From contig CAJQUW010001043.1 of the NCBI GenBank assembly GCA_907163375.1, positions 1,534,501 to 1,598,500 of the forward strand: a stretch of 64,000 bases of DNA, written 5' to 3'. Source of the DNA: Prostheceraeus crozeri. Taxonomy: Eukaryota > Platyhelminthes > Polycladida > Euryleptidae. This document shows, one piece after another, positions 36,781-46,393 of this stretch (positions are counted from its first letter, which is position 1; every line of letters begins with the position of its first letter). A program made the position numbers and the translations under genes. Below the pieces are notes generated by a model. That model made no database searches and was not told where the DNA came from. It was given only the letters and a program-made list of their open reading frames with translations.

Positions 36781-36922
36781 ACTCCCGAGAATGAACCATC
36801 GGCTCTCTTAAGGGCCACCATGGGGCACGACATGATAGAACCTCCACGCGGTTTGCCCTGGGCAGTCTTCGGACTGGCGAATACTATCATTAAGTTGAAT
36901 CTGCTATCAGTCAACTTGAACA
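36781..36922 (+). repeat. Three-copy structured intergenic repeat, copy 2
   Basis: Same layout as copy 1. The histone-type stem-loop GGCTCT-CTTA-AGGGCC-ACCA is at 36801-36820. The outer stem is 36832-36838 with 36884-36890, the hairpin CAGTC-TTCG-GACTG is at 36863-36876, and the last hairpin is 36892-36898 with 36911-36917. It follows the 88-aa gene. Confidence 0.75.
36801..36820 (+). terminator. Histone-mRNA-type 3' stem-loop, copy 2
   Basis: GGCTCT-CTTA-AGGGCC-ACCA, starting 29 bp after the stop codon of the 88-aa gene. This is the spacing usual for histone genes. There is no AATAAA between stop and stem-loop. Confidence 0.7.
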
Positions 36923-36989
36923 TTATGCAGTCGATTGCTATCCCTGAAGCATTCTGATTCGCTGTTGAGGAATTCATTGTTGAAAACCC

Positions 36990-36997
36990 TATATAAG
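36990..36997 (+). promoter_or_regulatory. TATA box of the 84-aa gene
   Basis: TATATAAG in ACCCTATATAAGCC, 41 bp before the ATG at 37038. Confidence 0.65.
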
Positions 36998-37037
36998 CCA
37001 GAAGATTGTAGCGCTTCTCATTCAATTTGAAGTCACG

Positions 37038-37292
37038 ATGGAAGCGACATCTGCCGACAACATTCCCGTCTTCATCGATGAAGACAACGCCATTCCCGAG
37101 CTCGTCATCCTCGACGAGTGGGATGAAGAGGATGAGAAGAAGGGGAAGATCAAGAGGATCGTTTGGACGGATGAGGTGTGGACTCCTAAAACCACCCGCA
37201 TCCGAAAGGTGCCAGATGCACCAGTACGACCTCGGCGGTATAGGGTCTATGACAACCTAACCGTCATACCCATTGACTATTCCAGCCAATAG
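37038..37292 (+). CDS. Small left-end protein, 84 aa, unknown
   Basis: Family not recognised. It is acidic in the first half (VFIDEDNAIPELVILDEWDE) and basic after it (EKKGKIKRIVW, TRIRKVP, PVRPRRYRVY). Two W-T-D/W-T-P motifs lie in the middle. No membrane segment is seen. The gene has its own TATA box and a histone-type stem-loop 31 bp after the stop, so it looks like the third unit of a promoter-gene-stem-loop series. A second frame starting at 37027 overlaps it and looks like a shadow. Confidence 0.68.
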   Translation: MEATSADNIPVFIDEDNAIPELVILDEWDEEDEKKGKIKRIVWTDEVWTPKTTRIRKVPDAPVRPRRYRVYDNLTVIPIDYSSQ

Positions 37293-37305
37293 TCAAATTC
37301 ACACC

Positions 37306-37450
37306 CCCCGAGAACGAGCCATCGGCTCTCTTAAGGGCCACCATCGGGCAAGACATGATAGAACCTCCTCGCGGTTTGCCCTGGGCAGTCTTCAGACTGG
37401 CGAATACTATCATTAAGTTGAATCTGCTATCAGTCAACTTGAACGTTGCA
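37306..37450 (+). repeat. Three-copy structured intergenic repeat, copy 3
   Basis: Same layout as copies 1 and 2. The histone-type stem-loop is at 37324-37343, the hairpin is CAGTC-TTCA-GACTG (37386-37399) with the difference only in the loop, and the outer stem ends CTATCAT at 37407-37413. It follows the 84-aa gene. Confidence 0.75.
37324..37343 (+). terminator. Histone-mRNA-type 3' stem-loop, copy 3
   Basis: GGCTCT-CTTA-AGGGCC-ACCA, starting 31 bp after the stop of the 84-aa gene, with GGGCAAGACATGA further on. Confidence 0.7.
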
Positions 37451-37786
37451 AATGAAGTTCGGTGTAATACTTCCTTTCGACGGGCGTTCCTGTAAAGGGC
37501 GGCGGTGAAACCCGTAGCTATGTATACCGCAAGGGACATTCGGCAATGGTCAATCTTGTTAAACCTCTCTGCGTCATGTTTGCAAGTGATTGCCTCTGTC
37601 TCAACGTAGTATGCATTCGCGCCAGGGCGACATTTAGTTAACTGTCGAAGGTTGCCTAAAACTTTCCATTGCATACGTTATGAGAACCATGAGTTCTACC
37701 TGTCTCTATCAATGAGACGAATTGATGAATGGAATGAAATGGGAGGACACTCACGCGCCACACGCAACATAACACACTTCTCTCTT
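37451..37786. other. Polinton intergenic stretch, nothing recognised
   Basis: Minus-strand frames cross this stretch but have no motif and partly run through the structured repeat, so they are probably chance. Confidence 0.4.
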
Positions 37787-38198
37787 CCGTAGTCTAACAA
37801 GCTCTTTACACATGGATCGCAGTCGATTGCTATCCCTGTATCAGAAGTGTAAGCTATCTTAATTTTATTTGACACTATTTCATCTATCATCATCGTCCAT
37901 ATGAAATGTTATAAGATTTACAAGTTAGACTAAGCGTGCTACTATTTCCAAATGAATAAAGTATACATGGTTAAATCATCCATTTAAGCCCATCCGTAGT
38001 CTAACAGGCTCTTTACACATGGATCGCAGTCGATTGCTATCCCTGTATCAGAAGTGTAAGCTATCTTAATTTATTTGACACTATTTCAGCTACCATCATC
38101 GTCCATATGAAATGTTTTAAGATTTACAAGTTAGACTAAGCGTGCTACTATTTCCAAATGAAAATGTATACATGGTTAAATCATCCACTGAAGCCCCG
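37787..38198. repeat. 207-bp tandem duplication
   Basis: Two nearly identical copies, 37787-37993 and 37994-38198, each starting CCGTAGTCTAACA. A 20-bp core (GCAGTCGATTGCTATCCCTG at 37818 and 38026) occurs a third time at 36927, upstream of the 84-aa gene. No frame is conserved, so it is more likely regulatory or structural. Confidence 0.8.
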
Positions 38199-38247
38199 TT
38201 CAAGTACGTCAGTATGAAAGCAAAGATAATATGAAATAAAAAATTTA

Positions 38248-38460
38248 TTATGGCATGTATTTCAAAAGGTCTTCATCGTCAATATCGTCCCAGAGTCTGG
38301 CTTCACATAGATAACAAAAACAGTTCAGTTGCTTTAATCGTTCTTCCACTGCGAGCCTCACTTTGTCAATATACTCCCACTCCTCCATAGTTCGTGGCTG
38401 GGAGTTAGGGGTGTACCACTCCCATAATTGGTGGAGGAACTTGGTGCTGGTGATCTCCAT
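38248..38460 (-). CDS. Small acidic protein, 70 aa, unknown (Polinton)
   Basis: Begins MEITSTKFLHQLWEWYTPNS, contains CFCYLCEARLW (possible zinc ligands), and ends DDIDDEDLLKYMP. It lies between the tandem duplication and the polymerase, on the opposite strand to the polymerase. It could be spliced to the frame just upstream (38468-38593). Family unknown. Confidence 0.5.
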   Translation of the reverse strand: MEITSTKFLHQLWEWYTPNSQPRTMEEWEYIDKVRLAVEERLKQLNCFCYLCEARLWDDIDDEDLLKYMP

Positions 38461-38467
38461 CACATCG

Positions 38468-38593
38468 TCAGTATCGTACTGGAGATACTTCGTTGTCCGC
38501 TGGTAATAAAACCTTCTCTACCTTCGTTGGAGCGTTTGGTGTTGAGGATGGAGAAGAGAATTTTGTGTTTGGTGTTGTCGGAGGGCTTGTCAT
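38468..38593 (-). CDS. Short Ser/Thr/Pro-rich frame, unknown (Polinton)
   Basis: MTSPPTTPNTKFSSPSSTPN and a KVEKVLLPAD tail, 41 residues. The Met is preceded by an acceptor-like TTCACAG, so this may be the first or second exon of a gene shared with 38248-38460. The start of the polymerase and of the right-end gene are likewise S/T/P-rich. Confidence 0.35.
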   Translation of the reverse strand: MTSPPTTPNTKFSSPSSTPNAPTKVEKVLLPADNEVSPVRY

Positions 38594-38686
38594 GTTGACT
38601 GTGAATAATAACTTTGAAATGTTTTCTAATTCTTGAGTATCAACAAGCAACCAATCAGAATGAACAGCCAATGAATGATGAATATG

Positions 38687-38700
38687 AAAGTATATATGTA
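38687..38700 (+). promoter_or_regulatory. TATA-like box upstream of the polymerase
   Basis: AGTATATATGTAAA lies about 170 bp before the likely first ATG (38868). The sequence is nearly symmetric, so it could also serve the divergent minus-strand frames. Confidence 0.45.
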
Positions 38701-38867
38701 AAGTGACATTCTCATTTCACTCTGTCTTTGAGACGCATAAGTGAACTGTTGTCTAGCGAATTCTGTTATTATTTGAGGCGTACAAGTGAATTCCAAATTT
38801 GAGACGTATTATTTGAGTGAAGTCTCTATCTTGTTGAAGTATCAAGCTTAAACATAATTTCGTTGAA

Positions 38868-41800
38868 ATGGTAAGTTGAAAATTTCTTCACTCATCTCCC
38901 TCAAACGTGTGGCTAATAGCATCTTCCTCAATTTCAGGCATCAACTTCATCACCAACACCCTCCCTTCTCGAGGAAAGTTTAGAGTTGTTGAGTCAAGGT
39001 AGGTTGTAACAATACACTGAGACTTGAACAGAGATGAAAGAATGATTTCTCTTTCAGGTGATGTGAGTTCCAGCTCAGGACTCTCGCGGCAAGGCAACGA
39101 GTGGGAATGTGCCGACTGCGGACATATGTTTACAAGGAAGCACAGTCTCCTTCGACACATCAAACAACGTGTGTGTCAATGCAAAGCGGCGTCAATCTCC
39201 GGAGGTGAAGTTGATTCTGACGATGACATCTCCTTTCCTTGCGATTTGTGCCCTCTTTCTTTTGATAGTCACTTTCAGCGATCTTCGCACAGACTTCAAC
39301 ACACGCATGCAAATGATCACTACACCAACGATACCTCTACCATCTCCCTCATTAATGTTTCACATAATTATTTAGTACGCGACTACTGCATGGAGTCCAA
39401 TACTCAAATTGTAGATATTCCTGAGTGGCTCCTTCAAAATTCTAACATTATCGAAGCGCTCTTCAATAATTTAGACAATTTTAGAATGAAGGCGCTCATC
39501 TACCTTAAACTAAAATATATTAAAATAGATTTTCAAACGGGTCAAGTGACGGAGAGAATACAGTTTCATGTTCCTTCCTCTTCCGCAACCGAAGTTGTAG
39601 ACTGCGAGTCTTGGCTAAATTTTCACATTCAATGTTTAAAATCAAATGTAGATAAATTCAATCAACGCGACAGCGCTCTCATTTTTGATGGTGTGTACTC
39701 AGCCATATTCAAAATTTCACTATTAGAAAGTCATGCAGCTCGAGGTACATTTAAACTACCAAAAACGTTGTATAATAAGAAAGCTGTCATCAATGTCGAT
39801 TGTAAATCACAGTGTTTCAAATATGCAGTCCTATCCATCCTTCACTATAATGATATCAACGCGAATCGAAATCATACCTATAGCTATAGACAGTGGGAGG
39901 ATGAACTAGACTTTGAAGGTTGTGATAGTAACAACATGAAAATCAAAGATGTAGAAACGTTCGAAAAACATAATAAGATTAAAATTGTCGTTCACGTGTG
40001 GGAGAAGGGGTTGAAGGGTGCCCGCTATAATTCACGTTCAACTTGTTATGAACGTGTAGTCAACCTCTTATTAGTAAAACAAGATGATAGCGAGGAATGG
40101 CACTACTGTGGTATTCCCAAAATCTCTCGCTTGTACACTCACTTGGGACACTCTAAAAGAGGTGAACATTTTGTATGCGACCGCTGCATCCGCTCCTTTT
40201 GGAGTAAAGATAAATTTGAAACTCACTATGAATGGTGCAAGCGAGGTAAATTACAAATGGAACGCATGCCCAAAGATAAAATATTTTCACATAGGGATAA
40301 TGGTGACGAATTAAGTCCCCTGTGTGTCATTTACGCAGACATAGAATGCTACATTGATGATATCATCCACAAGCCAGCAGCCATATCCTGCTATGAAGTA
40401 TGGCATGACCACTTTAGGAATAGACAAAACAAAATGCATACTTGGCAAGGTGAAGATTGCATTTCAAAATTTCTAGAATTTCTCGATAAAGCTGCTAAAT
40501 TTCAACAATCATATGATTCCCAATTGCAGCGTAAGTCACTACATATGTCAGATGAAGACAAACAAAAATTTGAAAGTTGCACATCCTGTCCTAAATGTCA
40601 TAAAACGTTTGATGACGATAAAATTAAGAAAGTGCGTGATCATGATCACATCACTGGTAAATTTAGAAACGCACTCTGCTCCAAATGTAACTTTTCACTT
40701 AGGTTGAGACGTCGTACACTACCCGTCATTTTTCATAACTTTAAGGGCTATGACAGTCATATGCTCATAAAAGGAGGGTTGAGCCAGATGAAATCGTGGC
40801 AGTTTAATGTAATAGCACAAACGAGAGAAAAATTCATGGCAATGACAGCAAAAGTACCAGTAGATAAAACTAAAGAAAATAAGACAGTCTTCTTCGAAAT
40901 AAAATTTTTAGATTCATTCCAATTCATGTCAGCGTCACTAGCTTCTCTCGTTCGTAATCTCAAGTTTCTTCCCCATAGTCAAACTTTGAAGAAACACTAT
41001 CCAAACTTAACGGATGAAATAATCACTCGCAAAGGAGTCTTTCCTTATGCGTATTTTAGCTCAATGTCTAAACTAAATGAAACAACCCTTCCTTCCATTG
41101 ACAAATTCCAAAACGATTTGACGGGTCAAGATTGTCCAGTAGAAGATTATGAACATGCTCAAGAGGCATGGTTAAAATTTGAATGTAAAACGTTTGGCGA
41201 TTATATGATCGCTTACTTAGAATTAGATGTCATTTTGCTGGCTGATGTCTTTCAGGAATTTCGACGAGTGGCATTAGAAGAAGACAAATTAGATCCTGTC
41301 CACTTTGTCAGTCTACCAGCCATGTCCTTAAAATCAGCCTTTAAAATGACTGGTGAGACCATTCATCTCTTACAAGACCCGGAGATGTATAATATATTTG
41401 AGCGCGGAATACGCGGTGGTCTCACATTTGTAAATAAACATCATATAAAATCTGAAACAGTAGGTGATGATCATATCCACCTAAAGTACTATGACCAAAA
41501 TAATTTATATGGCAGTTCACTGTCTAAACCACTACCTCATTCCGAGTTTAGTTGGTTAAATCAAGATGAGCTTGAGTATTACTCAAACCCTTCAAACATA
41601 CTGAAGATTCCAGATGAAGGTGATTGGGGATATTATTTTGAAGTGGATTTGATTTATCCAAATAGCATTAAAAATAAAACTGCTAATTTCCCACTCGCAC
41701 CTGAATCTGGTGAAGTGACTGAAGATATGTTTTCACCATTCATGTCACAATTTCATAATAACTTAACAGAGTGTGGACAGCCAAGGTACAAACCATGCCG

Positions 41801-42842
41801 CAAACTTTTACTCACCCAATATGATAAGAAAAATTATCTCGTACACTTCTGCATACTAAAATTCTATTTAGAAATGGGCATGCTTCTAAAGTCAGTTCAC
41901 CGCATTATCAAATTTAGACAGAAAGCCTTCCTCAAACCCTACATAGATAGTAACAGTCAAAAACGTGCACTCGCCCAAAATAATTTTGAAAAGGATTTTT
42001 ATAAATATAAGAATAACAGTCTTTTCGGAAAGACCATGGAGGATGTTAGAAAACGTATGAACTACAAACTAGTCGTTGATGAACAAAAATATCACAAATT
42101 GACCTCATCACCTCTTTTCATTGATAGAGACATCATCGATGAGGATCTTGTAGGTGTTAAAATGATAAAATCAGAAGTTGAGTTGTGCAAACCCATCTAT
42201 ATTGGGCAAGCCGTTTTAGATTATTCCAAGCTTGAAATGTATCAACTCTTCTACAAAATATTAAAACCATGCCCTCTCGTAAAAGAGGTTCGCTTGCTGG
42301 GTGGTGATACAGATAGTTTCTTTTTAGGAATTACCACTCAAAAAGATTTAAATTTTAATGAAGTAGGCAAGTCATTAGAAAAATATTTCGACACATCTAA
42401 CTACAATCCCACTCATCCACTCTATTCCATACAGAATAAAGCCAAACTTGGTTGTTTTAAGGATGAAACAGCAGGAAAGGAAATAGATGAAATGATTCTC
42501 CTCCGTCCTAGAATGTATTCCATGAAATTAAAAGAATGTGCAGATAGTATTAAGCGTGCTAAAGGAATATCAAAATCCATTGTTCATAAAATGAAACATC
42601 GCTCCTATAAGAAGGCCTATAAAAATAAAAATATAACGTTTGTCAATATGACAATCTTAAAATCTCAAGTTCATACTGTGAAAACGTACACGTTCAAGAA
42701 ACGAGCACTTTCAGCATGGGAGGATAAGAGGTGTTGGATAGGACATAACACATCTCTTCCACATGGACATCCTGACACAAACATACCACCATCCAAAAGA
42801 ATAAAACTCACGCTACCACATTCAGGAGATGTATTGACATAA
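38868..42842 (+). CDS. Protein-primed DNA polymerase B (pPolB)
   Basis: Replicates the element from protein-primed ends. The frame 39024-42842 gives 1,272 residues. GT-AG signals suggest a spliced 5' end: ATG at 38868-38870, intron 38871-38937, exon 38938-38998, intron 38999-39057. The N-terminus has C2H2-type fingers (CADCGHMF, FPCDLCPLSF, and later FVCDRCIRSF). Exonuclease motifs follow: YADIEC (D439, E441), HNFKGYDSH near 570, and YLELDVILL near 731. An endonuclease-VII-like DHDHITGKFRNALCSKCN lies inside the exonuclease part. Polymerase motifs are YDQNNLYG near 823, KNNSLFGKTMED near 997 and GGDTDSFF near 1093, then RAKGIS. Length and order fit Polinton polymerases. Confidence 0.95.
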
Positions 42843-42992
42843 TCAACTTTAACTCAGTATTTTGATGTTGCTTTTTGTAGATATACATGGTTGTTTTATG
42901 TATCGCATGAGATCGTTTCTTCCTTGTGAATATATACCTACAGTTAGCTCATTCCCCCTATATCTGTGAAAAGACTTTTTCATATACATATT

Positions 42993-43006
42993 TTTATTTC
43001 AATAAA
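42993..43006. terminator. Convergent polyadenylation signals
   Basis: AATAAA on the plus strand (43001-43006) for the polymerase and TTTATT (42993-42998), its complement, for the minus-strand gene ending at 43022. The two signals nearly touch, so the transcripts end back-to-back. Confidence 0.65.
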
Positions 43007-43021
43007 CATATCACAATGACT

Positions 43022-44572
43022 TCACTTTGTTTTCCGAAACACTAAAGTTACGAGGGATTTAGTATCTTTCACATGGATGCACTCTTGTAAACCATTGGTA
43101 ATTTTGATAGCAATAGAGGGTATAGTCTGTTTGACGACGGGATGATAGAAAATAGATTCAAACATCTTCTCGACTATTCCATATGAAGCGTCTTTATCAT
43201 GAATGAAATCACGTAAAATGTATTCTTTTTTCTCACCAACAGAAATAGGTAGAATCAAATCACTTTGAAAGTAAAGGTGCTGTTCATGTTTATCAAGTGT
43301 CATTGGTGTTTCTATACCAATCGTATGCGCAGCAGCAAACACTGTTTGTAGCATTGAAAAACCAAAGAGTTTTTTCAAATTTTTACTCAATTGACATTGA
43401 ATGTCATCGCCCAGTCTCAGAACAACGCGTTGATTTTCAATTGAAAACGAAATGTGGTGTGTCTTTACATCATATTTACTTTTCATTACATGCTTCAACT
43501 TCTGTTGTATATAAGGATTTACTACATGAATGAAGCTTTCAACTGTATGATATAGACGCGGCATTATATTGATAGCAACTTTAGATTCTTCATAAGACTG
43601 GTAAATTTTCTTGATGCGATCGCCATAGATGTCCACCCACCATTCATCATTAACTGAATCAGCTTTAGTGTGATATTCATGAGAAGCATGCACCACACCG
43701 CTTCCAATAATAGGCGTATAATGTCTTACAAAATGACGCAAGGTTGGAGAGAAATAAACTGTAAGTTTGTCATTATATTTCTGAATAACCAACTTATTTT
43801 TGTTCGCCATAATTTTCTCTCCATACTTCTTACCCACAGTCTCATTCCATCGTTTTACTAACTCAATAAGTGATAAAGGTTGAACACCACGCTTTTTCAA
43901 AATAATGCGTTCTTCGCATTCTACAACATCTTCATCAAATATTTTAAATCTATAATGAAATTTGTTGATTCGATTTGAATAAACTTTTTTAACATTTGCA
44001 GTAGCAATTGATGTTAGATGTAGTCCATGACCAAAACCAAGATGTGGATAGAATTCATTATCCAACCTCAGCGTAAGACCTTTAGTAAAAGAATGAAAGC
44101 GGAGGAACTGTCTCCCACTCCAATGATAGATAGTAAATTCATAAGCTTTCTGATTTTTATTCTTCATGATGGAAGTATTACCACTGTTGAATGCCTTAAT
44201 AATTTTCTCATTCCGAAATGGTTCATAAGAATCTGATTTTATCTGAATCCATTCATAGTTCCACTTTCCATCTGATGTTAAATTGTATGGGAACTGATAT
44301 GCATTATTCATCGTTATTCCATCATGGGTGCGAGGAGTCAATATCATTTCTTCCAAATCATTCACATTCTGAATATTGCTATCATAGCAAATACTAGAAA
44401 CGCCAACCTCCCATTCACCTTCTAAATGCAGTGGCCGATTTAATTCTACTCGATAGTCTGATGGTTTATTTTTGGGAAATTTATTCATAGAAGCATTACT
44501 GGGCAAGTAGATTAGAAACGAGTCCTTATTTTCACTTTCCATATTATTCACATTGGAAAAATATATTAGCAT
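43022..44572 (-). CDS. Polinton virion-type protein with LPSN motif, 516 aa
   Basis: Contains the N-terminal pattern FLIYLPSNASMNKFPKNKPS, then LEGEWEVGVSSICYDS. I recognise this pattern from Polinton and adintovirus-like elements (F-x-L-P-S-N-x-S, G-x-W-E-V-G-L). There it occurs in structural-gene neighbourhoods, so a minor virion protein is likely but not proven. A second Met (44542) sits directly before the motif and may be the true start. It is paralogous to the gene just upstream (44582-45979): both share FMPR/IMPR, a PTLRHFVRH-type segment and a C-terminal LFGF/LGFD motif. The gap between them is 9 bp. Confidence 0.65.
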   Translation of the reverse strand: MLIYFSNVNNMESENKDSFLIYLPSNASMNKFPKNKPSDYRVELNRPLHLEGEWEVGVSSICYDSNIQNVNDLEEMILTPRTHDGITMNNAYQFPYNLTSDGKWNYEWIQIKSDSYEPFRNEKIIKAFNSGNTSIMKNKNQKAYEFTIYHWSGRQFLRFHSFTKGLTLRLDNEFYPHLGFGHGLHLTSIATANVKKVYSNRINKFHYRFKIFDEDVVECEERIILKKRGVQPLSLIELVKRWNETVGKKYGEKIMANKNKLVIQKYNDKLTVYFSPTLRHFVRHYTPIIGSGVVHASHEYHTKADSVNDEWWVDIYGDRIKKIYQSYEESKVAINIMPRLYHTVESFIHVVNPYIQQKLKHVMKSKYDVKTHHISFSIENQRVVLRLGDDIQCQLSKNLKKLFGFSMLQTVFAAAHTIGIETPMTLDKHEQHLYFQSDLILPISVGEKKEYILRDFIHDKDASYGIVEKMFESIFYHPVVKQTIPSIAIKITNGLQECIHVKDTKSLVTLVFRKTK

Positions 44573-44581
44573 ACGTTTGCA

Positions 44582-45979
44582 TTAACTCTTCATTCGGAAA
44601 TGGAGTGTGATACTTGTCACAGCATCTTTATGAAAAGGAATCAACGCACCAGCATCGTCATAAATGGCAATATCAATTTGTGGGATGTAGTTTGATTTCA
44701 GCTTTGTATAATGCACTTTCTTGAAAGTATGCTCAGATAAAATACTGCAGCTTTTTGGCTGGTATGGTATCATTGCTAGCAATGGAGCTTCAACATCTCC
44801 CACACGTACATCTTCACCAATATTGGAATATATCTGAAAATAGTTAATACGACGCGATAGCGACATGTCTGCGCTAGCTTTGGTTACAGTACCACTTTTA
44901 AAGATATTTTGATCAAAACCCAAAATGTCCATTAGAGTTTTATCCATAATTAGTTCAATACCTTTTCCACTTATAGTGAGAGACAAAGTACCTTCTTTTT
45001 CAGAAAATGAAATATGTTGCTCATTAATCACTTCATTTAAATAATCTACAACCAATTTAACCGAAGTAATAATGCGAGGCATAAACACTCTTGTTTCATG
45101 TAAGATACCACCTAAAGGCTCTACACACTTTCTGTATAAAGATACGGTCCATTCTGTATCAAATTGATTTGACCTTTCACATGGTAAATGTTGCATATCA
45201 GATTTTCCATGAACAGCTGCAGACCGATGTCGTAAGAACTGATGAAAATCTTTTGAACAAACTAATACTAGATCATCATCATTTAATTTGCTTATTGCAA
45301 TATGATTAGATGATTTAATATAAGTCAATGTTGCCACTTGTTTGCAATCAACTCGAAGGAGATAATTAAATTTCTTCAATAATGTTTCAGGAGTCATGTT
45401 TGTCTTTCTTGGCTTAATCACAATCTTCTTCACCAACGTCTTCTCATTTCTTGGAATAAGATCTACATAATAAGCTTCCTCTCGATATATTAACTGTTTA
45501 TGACCACTTATGTGGTAATTAACGTTAAAATTATCATAGCTTGTTAAGGCGCTAGCGAGGTAACCTAGATCATTTCTTAAACTTGGACTTAAACCAACAA
45601 TCCAATCTTTCTCAACTACATGATGTACATAATTATAATCATCATTGTGCGGAGTAAATTGGACAATATGTTTACACGCTTTATTCAAGAAATCATATAT
45701 AAACTTTTTACATGATAAGAGATCTTTCTTTGGCCACTGTGGAATGTATACTCGGCACCCCTTTTCACATTGATAAGCAGCTGTACGCCTCATATTAATA
45801 GTCATCACCTCATGATCAAAAGTATAGACACAGTTGCTATAAACAAGTTGAGTGACACCCACTTCCCTATTTCCATTTAGCTGTTGTGCATGATCAATGG
45901 GAGTAGAAAAGAGTGCGGCTCCATTACTAGTAAATTTCTTTGTAGCCGCATTGCTAAGCAAAATATGATAAAACGACAT
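44582..45979 (-). CDS. Paralogue of the LPSN-motif virion-type protein, 465 aa
   Basis: Starts at MSFYHILLSNAATKKFTSNG (ATG at 45979; the frame runs on upstream without an ATG), then NGNREVGVTQLVYSN. The order of motifs repeats that of 43022-44572 but identity is low, so the duplication is old. It is probably a second minor virion protein. It is divergently placed to the PC4-like gene at 46015, with only 35 bp between the two start codons. Confidence 0.6.
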   Translation of the reverse strand: MSFYHILLSNAATKKFTSNGAALFSTPIDHAQQLNGNREVGVTQLVYSNCVYTFDHEVMTINMRRTAAYQCEKGCRVYIPQWPKKDLLSCKKFIYDFLNKACKHIVQFTPHNDDYNYVHHVVEKDWIVGLSPSLRNDLGYLASALTSYDNFNVNYHISGHKQLIYREEAYYVDLIPRNEKTLVKKIVIKPRKTNMTPETLLKKFNYLLRVDCKQVATLTYIKSSNHIAISKLNDDDLVLVCSKDFHQFLRHRSAAVHGKSDMQHLPCERSNQFDTEWTVSLYRKCVEPLGGILHETRVFMPRIITSVKLVVDYLNEVINEQHISFSEKEGTLSLTISGKGIELIMDKTLMDILGFDQNIFKSGTVTKASADMSLSRRINYFQIYSNIGEDVRVGDVEAPLLAMIPYQPKSCSILSEHTFKKVHYTKLKSNYIPQIDIAIYDDAGALIPFHKDAVTSITLHFRMKS

Positions 45980-46014
45980 TTTTATATTGCTAATCTGCAA
46001 CTTTGCATAACATC

Positions 46015-46371
46015 ATGAAGACTTGGATTTTGGACTCTCTACAATATATCAGAGTTGATCGTGATGGAAACGTACATTTCAAAAATTCTCATGGTCATAC
46101 ATCAAGAGGAATTACATTAACATGGCGACAATTTGTCAACCTCAATGATATCATGAGGGATTTGGAATATTTTGAAACATTAAGATTCATCTCCTTCGGT
46201 GATCAAGTTTGGCTTCAACATTACAGAAATGAAATTCAAATCTACCATTCTCATTCCGCAAACTGTTTCTCATTTCGCAAATACAATTGGGAAAAGTATA
46301 GAAGATATATACATCGCTCCATCATGACATTTATTCGTCGTGAGTTCATCGCCCTACTATGCAAATCTTAA
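46015..46371 (+). CDS. PC4-like protein, copy 1 (118 aa)
   Basis: Begins MKTWILDSLQYIRVDRDGNV. The part HFKNSHGHTSRGITLTWRQF resembles the C-terminal half of the transcription coactivator PC4/Sub1 (Y-x-D-x-x-G ... R-K-G-I-S-L-x-x-x-Q-W-x-x-L). A family-specific half follows: GDQVWLQHYRNEIQIYHSHS ... NWEKYRRYIHRSI. PC4 binds single-stranded DNA and helps RNA polymerase II initiation in the nucleus. The match rests on a short motif, so this is an inference. A second copy follows 22 bp downstream. Confidence 0.5.
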   Translation: MKTWILDSLQYIRVDRDGNVHFKNSHGHTSRGITLTWRQFVNLNDIMRDLEYFETLRFISFGDQVWLQHYRNEIQIYHSHSANCFSFRKYNWEKYRRYIHRSIMTFIRREFIALLCKS

Positions 46372-46393
46372 TCAGACATGACTACCACACATC

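Noticed and set aside
37264-37674. 136-codon minus-strand frame over the third structured repeat
   Set aside because: The same antisense peptide appears over the second repeat copy only because the repeat itself is duplicated, and it runs against the stem-loops.
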